A stretch of 64,000 bases of DNA from Microbacterium paraoxydans (GTDB lineage Bacteria; Actinomycetota; Actinomycetes; Actinomycetales; Microbacteriaceae): contig NZ_JAGTUK010000001.1 in the NCBI RefSeq assembly GCF_018224615.1, positions 868,001 through 932,000 on the forward strand, given 5' to 3'. Positions 43,839 to 51,478 of the stretch are shown here, in pieces (position 1 is the stretch's first letter; each line of letters begins with the position of its first letter). Under the pieces are notes generated by a model. The model searched no databases. It was given only the letters and a program-made list of their open reading frames with translations, and was not told the DNA's origin. The translations under genes were made by a program, and so were the position numbers.

Positions 43839-44270
43839 TCAGCCGCAGCGGTAGGTGACGCCGCCGACCTCCCACACGCCGGGTCCGAGCTCGGCGCACA
43901 TCCCGAAGATGCCCGCGAACACCGTCACCAGCAGGATGATGCCGATGATCTCGAGGATGGTCAGCACGGCGCCGACGATGATGCCGGCGATCGCGAGCCC
44001 CTTCGGCGCACGGGCCTTGCCGAGCTGCACCGCGGCGATGATGCTGAGGATCAGGCCGATCGGGGGCAGCAGGAACGCCAGCACCAGGCCGACGATCGAC
44101 AGTACCCGTCCGGGCGGGGAGGTCTGCGGCGCGGGTGCGCCGTAGGCGCCGGGGGCCGCGGGACCGGGCGGCGGCGGGTACGCGGCGGCGGGATCGTTGG
44201 CGGGGGTGCCGTTCCAGGCGGGGGGAGGGGTGCCGGGCTGCGACGGCTCGGGGGGCGGGGGGTTCGTCAT
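43839..44270 (-). CDS. DUF4190-type small membrane protein
   Basis: A 143-residue protein: residues 1-52 are a Pro/Gly/Ala-rich cytoplasmic tail (PPPPEPSQPGTPPPAWN), followed by two hydrophobic helices (VLSIVGLVLAFLLPPIGLIL and IAGIIVGAVLTILEIIGIIL) with the KARAPKGLAIAGI turn typical of DUF4190. A short C-terminal part holds two cysteines. Two ATG codons are adjacent (44273, 44270) after AGGAGG; the second has the better spacing. Function unknown. Confidence 0.8.
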   Translation of the reverse strand: MTNPPPPEPSQPGTPPPAWNGTPANDPAAAYPPPPGPAAPGAYGAPAPQTSPPGRVLSIVGLVLAFLLPPIGLILSIIAAVQLGKARAPKGLAIAGIIVGAVLTILEIIGIILLVTVFAGIFGMCAELGPGVWEVGGVTYRCG

Positions 44271-44397
44271 CATTCCTCCTGGGTCGTGGGGGCGAACGGC
44301 TCTCCGTTCCGCGGCCGCTCCGGTCACCAGAGCGTAGCGACGCCCCCGTTCCCGCACCACCCCGATCCGCGGCCTTTCCTCCGTCGGACGGGCGGCG

Positions 44398-44409
44398 TAC
44401 CGTGCGGGT
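44398..44409 (+). promoter_or_regulatory. Leaderless-type promoter of the DUF2277 gene
   Basis: TACCGT (44398-44403) ends exactly 6 nt before the ATG at 44410. Confidence 0.5.
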
Positions 44410-44724
44410 ATGTGCCGGAACATCGTGCCCCTGAACAACCTCGAACCCGCGGCCACCGATGAGGAGTGCCACGACGCGGCGCTCCAGTTCGTCCGCAAGA
44501 TCTCCGGCGCGACGGCTCCCTCCCGCGCCAACCGCGACGTGTTCGATCGCGCGGTCGAGGAGATCGCGGCGGCCACGCGGCGGCTGCTGGACGAGCTCGT
44601 GACGACCGCACCGCCCAAGAACAGGGAGGCCGAAGCCGCGAAACGGCAGGCGAGGTCGGCCGAGCGCTATGAGGCGATCCGGGTGTATCAGCAGGAGAAG
44701 CGGGCGGCGCGCGCCGCCTCCTGA
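44410..44724 (+). CDS. DUF2277 family protein
   Basis: A 104-residue soluble, helical protein. The N-terminus MCRNIVPLNNLEPAATDEEC and the block ALQFVRKISGATAPSRANRD are characteristic of the widespread DUF2277 family, whose role is unknown. A C-terminal DELVTTAPPKNREAEAAK completes the family pattern. The conserved Cys2 and a second Cys20 are present. Probably transcribed as a leaderless single-gene mRNA. Confidence 0.88.
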   Translation: MCRNIVPLNNLEPAATDEECHDAALQFVRKISGATAPSRANRDVFDRAVEEIAAATRRLLDELVTTAPPKNREAEAAKRQARSAERYEAIRVYQQEKRAARAAS

Positions 44725-44864
44725 CGTCGGCGCGCCGGCGTGATCCACGCCTGTGCCAGAATCGACGTACCCCGCTCGACTTTCCCCGCGGATCCGGTGA
44801 TGAAGGCACCGGAATCGCAGCGTCGGTCCCCACCGACAGGGAAGCTCCCCAAGGAGAGCCGTAC

Positions 44865-45911
44865 ATGTCTGAGGACGCCCCCCGCATTCTCGTCGTCGAC
44901 GACGACCACGATGTCGCCCTGCTGGTCAAGACCGTGCTGGAGCGACGTGCCGGGTGCATCGTCGACCTCGCGGAAGACGGGCGCTCCGCGCTGGAGCGCA
45001 TCGCGGACGCCCGGCCGGACGTCGTGGTCACCGACATCGAGATGCCCGGGCTCAGCGGACTCGAACTGCTCGCCGAGCTGCGGCGCACGATCCCCGCCGT
45101 GCCGGTGATCGTGATGACCGCGCACGTCTCGGTCGAATACGCCGTGTCGGCCCTGCGCGCGCAGGCGGACGAGTTCCTCACCAAGCCGCTCGACAACGCC
45201 CGGCTCGTCGAAGCCGTCACGCGCCTGGTGGAGGAGGGGCGTCGGCGGCGCGAGGAGGCCAGGACGACCGAGGTGGTGCTGGCGATCGGCGCGCACCCCG
45301 ACGACGTGGAGATCGGTGTCGGCGGGATCCTCGCGGCCCACGCCGCCGCGGGCGACGCGGTCACGATCCTCACGCTCTCTCGCGGCGCCAGGGGCGGCGA
45401 CGCCGACAGCCGCCAGAACGAATCGCTCGCCGCGGCGGAACGGCTCGGAGCCCGCCTGTTCCTGAAGGACCTCGTCGACACGGAGATCTCGGGCGGCGGC
45501 TCCACCGTGCGTCTGATCGAGGAGGTCGTGCGGGAGATCCAGCCGACCATCGTCTATACGCACTCGCCGCACGACCGGCACCAGGACCACCGCGCCGTGA
45601 GCGAGGCCACGATCGTCGCCACCCGCCGGGTCGGCACGGTCGCCTGCTACCAGAGCCCCTCCGCGACGATCGACTACCGGCCGACCCGCTTCGTGCGCAT
45701 CGACCGCTTCCTCGACGCCAAGCTGCGCCTGCTGGAGTGCTTCCAGTCGCAGACCGCGGCCGAGCGCGACTACCTCGCTCCCGAGTTCGTCACCGCGACC
45801 GCGCGGTACTGGTCGCGCTTCGGCGGGGGAGAAGCGGTCGAGCCGCTGGAAGTGGTGCGGGAGACGGCGGAGTTCGTCGGCGCACATGAACTCACACGAC
45901 GGGAGAGCTGA
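44865..45911 (+). CDS. Response regulator receiver domain fused to PIG-L family deacetylase
   Basis: A 348-residue fusion. Residues 8-120 are a CheY-like receiver with acidic pocket (VDDD), phospho-acceptor Asp57 (VTDIEMP), Thr85 and Lys107, all intact. Residues 135-340 are a PIG-L/LmbE-type zinc deacetylase: AHPDDVEIGVGG at 143-154 (zinc ligands His144 and Asp147) and HDRHQDH ending with His242. The closest known subtype by motif is the BshB-like sugar N-deacetylase. The receiver replaces a DNA-binding output, so phosphorylation may switch enzyme activity directly. First of seven tightly coupled genes; the RBS AAGGAG is 8 nt before the ATG. The substrate is unknown; an acetylamino sugar is likely. 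Confidence 0.88.
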   Translation: MSEDAPRILVVDDDHDVALLVKTVLERRAGCIVDLAEDGRSALERIADARPDVVVTDIEMPGLSGLELLAELRRTIPAVPVIVMTAHVSVEYAVSALRAQADEFLTKPLDNARLVEAVTRLVEEGRRRREEARTTEVVLAIGAHPDDVEIGVGGILAAHAAAGDAVTILTLSRGARGGDADSRQNESLAAAERLGARLFLKDLVDTEISGGGSTVRLIEEVVREIQPTIVYTHSPHDRHQDHRAVSEATIVATRRVGTVACYQSPSATIDYRPTRFVRIDRFLDAKLRLLECFQSQTAAERDYLAPEFVTATARYWSRFGGGEAVEPLEVVRETAEFVGAHELTRRES

Positions 45912-46901
45912 ATGACGCAGCGCGTGCTGGTGACCGGGGCGGGCGGCCCCGCCGGTGTGGCGGTGATCCGCTCCCTGCTCCGCCGCTCCGACCTCACGGT
46001 GTTCGCCGCCGACATGGACGGCTGGGCGAGCGGCATCTACCTGGTGCCTCCGGCGCAGCGACGCCTCGTGCCCCCGGGCCGCGACGCGGACTTCGTGCCG
46101 GCGATCGCCCGGCTCGTGGCCGAGGACGAGCTGGACCTCGTGATCTCCACCGTCGACGTGGAGCTGATCGCGCTCGCCGACCGCCGCGACGAGCTCGCCC
46201 CCGCGGTGCTGGCCGCGCCCTCGTCGGACACGCTGCACACCGCCCTCGACAAGCTCGCTCTCGCGGAGCGCTGCGCCCCCACCGGACGCACCCCGCGCAC
46301 CGTGCTCGCCGGGCCAGACGCGGCCGCGGTCGACTGGGAGTTCCCGGTGTTCGCCAAGCCGCGTCAGGGCGCGGGCAGCCGGGGCATCCGTCTGGTGCCC
46401 GACCGCGCGGCGCTCGACGCCCTGCCCACCGACGAGGGCCTCATCGTGCAGGACTTCCTCCCCGGCGAGGAGTACTCGGTCGACGTGATCTCCGACGCGT
46501 CGGGTGCGGTCGTGGCCGCGGTGCCGCGCACCAGGGCCAGGGTCGACTCGGGCGTCGCGATCGCGGGCCGCACGCTGCGCGACCCGGAGCTGGAGGAGAC
46601 CGCGGCCGCCATCGCCCGCGCGATCGGGCTGGTGGGCGTCGCGAACGTGCAGCTGCGCCGCGACCGTGCGGGCCGTGCCGTGCTGCTTGAGGTGAACCCG
46701 CGGTTCCCCGGCGCGCTGCCGCTGACGATCGCCGCGGGCGTGGACATCCCGTCCCTGGTAGCGGATCTGTTCCTCGGCCGCGAGCTGCCCGTGCAGGTGC
46801 CGTTCCGGGAGGTCGCGTCGGTGCGGTTCCTGGAAGACGTCATCGTCGAGGTCGACGACGTGCTCGTCTCGGAGCACGCCGGCCACCAGGAGGAGCTGTG
46901 A
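45912..46901 (+). CDS. ATP-grasp domain protein
   Basis: A 329-residue ATP-grasp ligase of the CarB/PylC type. An N-terminal Rossmann-like pre-ATP-grasp domain starts RVLVTGAGGPAGVAVIRSLL, then the ATP-grasp core: FAKPRQGAGSRGIRLV (ATP-binding Lys and Gly loop) and IVQDFLPGEEYSVDVIS. Metal-binding Glu and Asn lie in VLLEVNPRFPGALPLTIAAG. Family members join a carboxylate to an amine. The substrates are not predictable; joining an amino acid or another carboxylate to a sugar amine freed by the neighbouring deacetylase would fit. The ATG directly follows the upstream stop (TGAATG). Confidence 0.88.
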   Translation: MTQRVLVTGAGGPAGVAVIRSLLRRSDLTVFAADMDGWASGIYLVPPAQRRLVPPGRDADFVPAIARLVAEDELDLVISTVDVELIALADRRDELAPAVLAAPSSDTLHTALDKLALAERCAPTGRTPRTVLAGPDAAAVDWEFPVFAKPRQGAGSRGIRLVPDRAALDALPTDEGLIVQDFLPGEEYSVDVISDASGAVVAAVPRTRARVDSGVAIAGRTLRDPELEETAAAIARAIGLVGVANVQLRRDRAGRAVLLEVNPRFPGALPLTIAAGVDIPSLVADLFLGRELPVQVPFREVASVRFLEDVIVEVDDVLVSEHAGHQEEL

Positions 46902-47614
46902 CGCACGCCGTGCTGCGCGGGGACCACCACGTGCACTCGACCTTCTCCGACGACGCCGTCTCCACCCTGGCGGAGAACGTGGCCGCCGCGGTCGCCGCGG
47001 GACTGGACACCGTGCGCCTCGTTGACCACGTGCGCCAGGACACCCCGTGGGTGCCGGAGTACCTGGCCGCCGTGCGCGCCCTCCGGGTGCCGGAGGGCCT
47101 CACGGTGCTGACCGGCGTGGAGGCGAAGATCCTCGACGCGTCCGGGACGCTCGACATCCCCGTGCTGCCGGACGGCATCGACCGGATCCTGATCGCCGAC
47201 CACCAGTTCCCCGGCGAGGACGGGCCGCTCGGCCCCACTGCCGTCCGCGAGCGCATCGCCGCGGGCTGGGCGGCCGACGCCGTGCTCGACCAGCTCGTCG
47301 AGGCGCTCATGGCCACGATGCGCCGCTACCCGGGCAACCAGCTCGCGCACTGCTTCTCGATCCTGCCCAAGATCGGGCTGTCGGAGGAGCAGCTGGGCGC
47401 CGAGCGGCTGGGCGCCTGGGCGCAGACCGCCGCCGCCACCGGGACCCTCGTCGAGGTGAACGAGAAGTGGAGCTGTCCAGGGCCCGCGGCCCTGACCGCT
47501 CTCCGCGATGCGGGCGCCGAGATCGTCGCGTCGACCGACAGCCACGTGGCCACCGACGTCGGCCGGTACGCGCGCATCCTGCCGCTGCTCGACGCCGCGG
47601 GGGTGACCGACTGA
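46898..47614 (+). CDS. PHP-domain phosphoesterase
   Basis: A 238-residue PHP hydrolase. The metal-binding motif HHVHSTFSDD is at residues 10-19, LVDHVRQD follows near residue 42, and IADHQF and ASTDSHVATD (C-terminal D and H ligands) complete the set. PHP proteins hydrolyse phosphate esters, for example histidinol phosphate or nucleotide substrates; this one differs from HisK-type enzymes in its flanking sequence. It starts with GTG overlapping the ATP-grasp stop, and its own stop overlaps the glycosyltransferase start (TGATG). In this operon it could remove phosphate from a biosynthetic intermediate. Confidence 0.85.
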   Translation: MTHAVLRGDHHVHSTFSDDAVSTLAENVAAAVAAGLDTVRLVDHVRQDTPWVPEYLAAVRALRVPEGLTVLTGVEAKILDASGTLDIPVLPDGIDRILIADHQFPGEDGPLGPTAVRERIAAGWAADAVLDQLVEALMATMRRYPGNQLAHCFSILPKIGLSEEQLGAERLGAWAQTAAATGTLVEVNEKWSCPGPAALTALRDAGAEIVASTDSHVATDVGRYARILPLLDAAGVTD

Positions 47615-49101
47615 TGCCGGAGCTCACCTGGTGGGAGACCGTCGTCGTGGTCGTGCTGCTGCTGTGCGTGCTGGTCGGCACGCTGCCCGTCGTCAACACG
47701 GGCCTGCAGTTCCTGGCACTGCCGCTGCACGCGTTCCGCAACCACTACGGCAAGGCCGCCCCGTACCACCCGAACGTCGCGGTCGTGATCCCGGCGTGGA
47801 ACGAGGGGATGGTGATCGGGCCCGCGATCGAGCGGCTGTTGCAGCTGGAGTACCCCGCGGAGCGGCTGCGCGTGTTCGTGGTCGACGACGCCTCCACCGA
47901 TGACACCCCGCAGATCGTGGCCGACAAGGCCGCGGTATACCCCGGCCGCGTGGTGCATCTGCGCCGCGAGCAGGGCGGGCAGGGCAAGGCCCACACGCTC
48001 AACCACGGCCTCGACGTGGTGCTCGCGGACGACTGGACCGAGGCCGTGCTCATCATGGACGCCGACGTGATCTTCGCGCGCGACTCGCTGCGCAAGCTCA
48101 CCCGCCACCTCGCCGACGAGAAGGTCGGCGCGGTCACGGCCTACATCGCGGAGGGCAGCCGCGACCGCAACTACCTCACGCGCTTCATCGCGATCGAGTA
48201 CGTGATCGGACAGCTGTCGGCGCGCCGGGTGCAGAACGTCGGCGGCGCGATCGCGTGCCTCGCCGGCGGAGCGCAGCTGCACTCGCGCGCGAACCTGGAG
48301 GCCATCGGCGGACGCATCCCCACGGGCACGCTCGCGGAAGACACCATGACCACGTTCGAGAGCCAGCTGCACGGGCGGCGCATGGTGTTCGAGCCGCACG
48401 CGGTGGTGCTCGCGGAGGAGCCGCGCACGATCGACAGCCTGTGGAACCAGCGCCTGCGGTGGGCCCGCGGCAACGTGCAGCTCACGTCGATCTACAAGAA
48501 GCTGTGGTTCCGGCCGAGCCGCGACCACAACCTGGGCAGCTTCGGCTTCGGCCTGGCGTGGTTCACGATCCTGCTGCTGCCGGCGTTCATGCTCCTCGCG
48601 GCGGCGGGCATGATCGCGCTCCTGCTGCTGCACAGCGACATCGCCGAGTTCGTGTTCCGGTTCATGTGGATCGCCGCCGCGTGCATCTACATCTTCTCGA
48701 TCCTCTACTCGGTGCAGCTCGACCCGCGCATCGGCCGGCAGTCGTGGCGCGAGGCGATCATGTTCCCCGGGTTGGGTGCGCTGCTGCTGATGTTCGTCGC
48801 GCTGTTCCCGTGGACGCTCGATGCGCTGCTGAACGCGTTCGGCCAGGAGGCGACCGACCAGGCGCGGTTCGGGTGGCTGCTGTTCTTCTACCTGTGGGGG
48901 CCCGTGTCGATGTTCGGCATCTGGCTGGCCAGGGCGGTCGAGCCGCTCCCGGCCGGCCGCTTCTTCGCGGGGCTGCTGCTGTACGTATGCGGCTACGGCT
49001 CGCTGCTGTGCGCGATCACCGCCGACTCGTACCTCAAGGAGTGGCGTCGCGCCGACGCGTCGTGGATCAAGACCGAGAAGGTCGGACGGGTGGACTCATG
49101 A
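47614..49101 (+). CDS. Processive family 2 glycosyltransferase (PgaC/hyaluronan-synthase-like)
   Basis: A 495-residue membrane glycosyltransferase. One N-terminal helix (about 8-37), a cytoplasmic GT-A domain (about 50-310), then four to five C-terminal helices. The catalytic set of a processive inverting GT2 is complete: DDAS near 91-94, DAD at 149-151, acceptor-base ED at 242-243 (TGTLAEDT) and Q279-R-L-R-W283. QRLRWARG is shared with poly-N-acetylglucosamine synthases of the PgaC/IcaA type. The protein would use a UDP-sugar and push the polymer through the membrane. Most likely a beta-linked hexosamine polymer, but cellulose-like or hyaluronan-like products cannot be excluded. Confidence 0.88.
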   Translation: MPELTWWETVVVVVLLLCVLVGTLPVVNTGLQFLALPLHAFRNHYGKAAPYHPNVAVVIPAWNEGMVIGPAIERLLQLEYPAERLRVFVVDDASTDDTPQIVADKAAVYPGRVVHLRREQGGQGKAHTLNHGLDVVLADDWTEAVLIMDADVIFARDSLRKLTRHLADEKVGAVTAYIAEGSRDRNYLTRFIAIEYVIGQLSARRVQNVGGAIACLAGGAQLHSRANLEAIGGRIPTGTLAEDTMTTFESQLHGRRMVFEPHAVVLAEEPRTIDSLWNQRLRWARGNVQLTSIYKKLWFRPSRDHNLGSFGFGLAWFTILLLPAFMLLAAAGMIALLLLHSDIAEFVFRFMWIAAACIYIFSILYSVQLDPRIGRQSWREAIMFPGLGALLLMFVALFPWTLDALLNAFGQEATDQARFGWLLFFYLWGPVSMFGIWLARAVEPLPAGRFFAGLLLYVCGYGSLLCAITADSYLKEWRRADASWIKTEKVGRVDS

Positions 49102-49241
49102 CCGACACGCCATCGCACGAGGCCGAACGGGAGGAGATCGCCGAGGACGCCCGCCGCGAGAAGCGGCTGGTCCCGCAGGCGCTGATCTCCCTCGGGATCG
49201 TGGTCGTGATCGTCATCGTGCGAGAGCTGCTTCTTCGATGA
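49098..49241 (+). CDS. 47-residue single-pass membrane protein
   Basis: A very small protein: a charged N-terminal cytoplasmic stretch (HEAEREEIAEDARREKRLVP) and one C-terminal hydrophobic helix (ALISLGIVVVIVIVRELLLR). The ATG overlaps the glycosyltransferase stop (ATGA) and the stop overlaps the next receiver gene, so it is translated within the operon. Topology and place next to a PgaC-like enzyme are reminiscent of PgaD, a small membrane partner of the synthase, but the sequence is not recognisably PgaD. Confidence 0.72.
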   Translation: MTDTPSHEAEREEIAEDARREKRLVPQALISLGIVVVIVIVRELLLR

Positions 49242-49585
49242 CCGGGAGGCCTCTGGCGCTCGTGGTGGAGGATGCGGCGGATCAGGCGACGCTCCTGGGT
49301 CGCTACCTCGACCGGGAGGGCTTCGACGTCTTCGTCGCCCCGGATGCGGAGTCCGCGATCGCGGCGTTCCCCGACATCGATCCGGTGCTCGCCGTGCTGG
49401 ATCTGATGCTGCCCGGCATCTCCGGGTCCACCTGCTGCCGCCTCGTGCACGAGCGCTATCCGAAGTGCTTCCTCGTGGTGAGCTCGGTGCTCGACGTCGC
49501 CGACTACCCGGCGGCGGATGCCGTGCTGCCGAAACCCGTGACCAGCGCCGACCTGCACCGCGTCGTCGAGCGGGTGCCGCGATGA
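49238..49585 (+). CDS. Stand-alone response regulator receiver protein
   Basis: A 115-residue CheY-like receiver with no output domain. Acidic pocket Glu11-Asp12 (VVEDAAD), phospho-acceptor Asp55 (LDLMLPG), Ser82/Ser83 at the switch position and Lys99 (LPKP). The beta4-alpha4 region is shortened relative to usual receivers, and the total is about 10 residues short. Coupled by 4-nt overlaps to the small membrane gene and to the histidine kinase gene. It could be a phosphate sink, a relay step, or a diffusible activator. Confidence 0.85.
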   Translation: MTGRPLALVVEDAADQATLLGRYLDREGFDVFVAPDAESAIAAFPDIDPVLAVLDLMLPGISGSTCCRLVHERYPKCFLVVSSVLDVADYPAADAVLPKPVTSADLHRVVERVPR

Positions 49586-51402
49586 GGGCCACGCCACTGG
49601 AGCGCGCGGAGAGCCGCTGGTACCGGGTCTTCGACAACCCGAGCCCGATCGTGAAGCAGGCACCCACCGTGGTGGCCGCGGCGATCGCGGGCATCATGAC
49701 CTGGGCGATCCCCGGACTGCCGTTCACGCACCTGGGTGCGGCCCTGGCCGGCCTCGGGGTCGTGCTGCTGGCGACCATCCAGGCGGGCGTGCTCAGCGCC
49801 CTGCACGTGCGCGAGGGCTGGATCGTCCTGGCCGTCCCGATGATCGACATCGTGGGTCTCGGCCTGTTCCGCGCCGGCACGGGCGGCGCCGCGTCGCTGT
49901 TCAGCTCCCTCGTGCTGCTGCCGATCATCTGGATCGCGGCGGCTCCGGGCATCCGCTGGGTCTTCGTGGTCGGGGCGCTGTCGTCGCTCGCGCTGCTCAT
50001 GCCGTACATCACGGATCCACCGTCGAACGCGGTGTCGTGGCTGCGCGGCGTCGTCGGGCCGCTCGTGTTCGCGGCGGTCGCCGCGGTCGTGAACGAGCTG
50101 TCGCGGCAGCAGCGGGTGCGCGCGGAGCAGGCGGAGGAGCTGGTGACCGAGCGCACCAGGGCGCTGTCGGAGAACGTGGCGATGATCGTGCAGCTGCGGC
50201 AGAAGGAGCACGAGTACCGCGTGCTACTCGACTCGTTCGAGAGCCTGTGGACGTCGATCACTGCGCAGGCCGTGATCGCGACCGACCGCTCGGGACGGAT
50301 CACGGCGTGGAACCCCGGTGCCGTTCGTCTGCTGGGCCTGACGGTGGACGAGGCGCTGGACGACGTGCGCGTCGACCGGTTCTTCTCCCGCGCGGTGCTG
50401 TCGATGCTCGCCGAGGACACGGCCGCCCGGCAGGAGGCGTCGGGGGAGCCGCGTCCGGGGGCGCCCGCGGCGTCCGGGGCACCGGCGCCGGAGGGCATCA
50501 GGGCGCTGTTCGCCCAGGCCGACGAGGGACTCACGGTCGACGGCGACGTGGAGGTGACCACGGCGGGGGGTACCACGGTGCCCGCGCGCGTGACGGTCAG
50601 CCCGCACAAGGACGGCTCCGGGGCGCAGCAGGGCTACCTGTTCGTGCTGACCGACGAGACCAGGGCGGTCGAGGTCGCCCGCATGAAGGACGAGTTCGTC
50701 GGGATGATCTCGCACGAGCTGCGCACGCCGCTGAGTGCGATCATCGGCTTCCTCGATCTGCTGCAGAACGATCCGGGGCAGCCGCTGACGGAGGATCAGC
50801 AGGAGTTCGTCGGCATCATCGAGCGCAACGCGAAGCGCCTCCTCAACCTGGTGGGCGACCTGCTGTTCACCGCGCAGGTGGAGTCGGGCCGCTTCCCGCT
50901 GGAGCGCGTGGAGGCGGACGTGGCGGAGCTGGTGCGGTCGGCCGTGGCTTCCGCGGGCCCGCACGCGCAGCGCGAGGGGATCGAGCTCGTGGCGGACGTG
51001 GGCGAGGAGCCGATCCGGCTCCTGGTCGACCCGGGGCGGATCGGTCAGGCGGTGGACAACCTGCTGTCGAACGCGATCAAGTTCACACCCCGCGACGGGC
51101 GTGTCACGGCGGCCGTGCACCGCGTGGACGGCGCGGTGCGGATCTCGGTGGCCGACACGGGGGTCGGCATCCCGGAGGACGAGCAGGGCATGCTGTTCAC
51201 GCGGTTCTTCCGGGCGTCGACGGCCACACGCAACGCGGTGCCCGGCGTGGGGCTCGGCCTGACGATCACGCGGGCGATCGTGCTGGCGCACGGCGGCTCG
51301 ATGGATGTGACCAGCCAGGAGGGCGTGGGCACGGAGTTCCGCTTCACGCTTCCTGCCGCGCCGAAGACCGAGGTGCTGCAGACGTTGAGCCGCGCGGACT
51401 GA
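49582..51402 (+). CDS. Membrane PAS-containing sensor histidine kinase
   Basis: A 606-residue hybrid-free kinase. Residues 28-172 hold about five transmembrane helices with short loops, so the signal may be membrane-borne. Then a coiled coil (about 173-210), a PAS domain (about 212-360, with a 30-residue Ala/Pro insert near 285-305), HisKA with His378 (FVGMISHELRTPLSAIIGFL), and HATPase with DNLLSNAIKFTP, DTGVGIPEDE and GVGLGLTI. All catalytic boxes are intact. It is the last gene of the seven-gene operon, and its likely targets are the two receiver proteins encoded in the same operon. Confidence 0.92.
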   Translation: MRATPLERAESRWYRVFDNPSPIVKQAPTVVAAAIAGIMTWAIPGLPFTHLGAALAGLGVVLLATIQAGVLSALHVREGWIVLAVPMIDIVGLGLFRAGTGGAASLFSSLVLLPIIWIAAAPGIRWVFVVGALSSLALLMPYITDPPSNAVSWLRGVVGPLVFAAVAAVVNELSRQQRVRAEQAEELVTERTRALSENVAMIVQLRQKEHEYRVLLDSFESLWTSITAQAVIATDRSGRITAWNPGAVRLLGLTVDEALDDVRVDRFFSRAVLSMLAEDTAARQEASGEPRPGAPAASGAPAPEGIRALFAQADEGLTVDGDVEVTTAGGTTVPARVTVSPHKDGSGAQQGYLFVLTDETRAVEVARMKDEFVGMISHELRTPLSAIIGFLDLLQNDPGQPLTEDQQEFVGIIERNAKRLLNLVGDLLFTAQVESGRFPLERVEADVAELVRSAVASAGPHAQREGIELVADVGEEPIRLLVDPGRIGQAVDNLLSNAIKFTPRDGRVTAAVHRVDGAVRISVADTGVGIPEDEQGMLFTRFFRASTATRNAVPGVGLGLTITRAIVLAHGGSMDVTSQEGVGTEFRFTLPAAPKTEVLQTLSRAD

Positions 51403-51478
51403 TCGGCGCGCGTCGGCGCGCGGCATCCTGATAGTCTGGTCGGCTCGCTGTGCGCGGGCGGAAGGACGGCCACGCACT

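Noticed and set aside
44724..44864. A possible riboswitch before the receiver-PIG-L gene
   Set aside because: Only a 6-bp hairpin (GTCGGT-CCCC-ACCGAC) is visible, without the conserved core of a cyclic-di-GMP or other known riboswitch.
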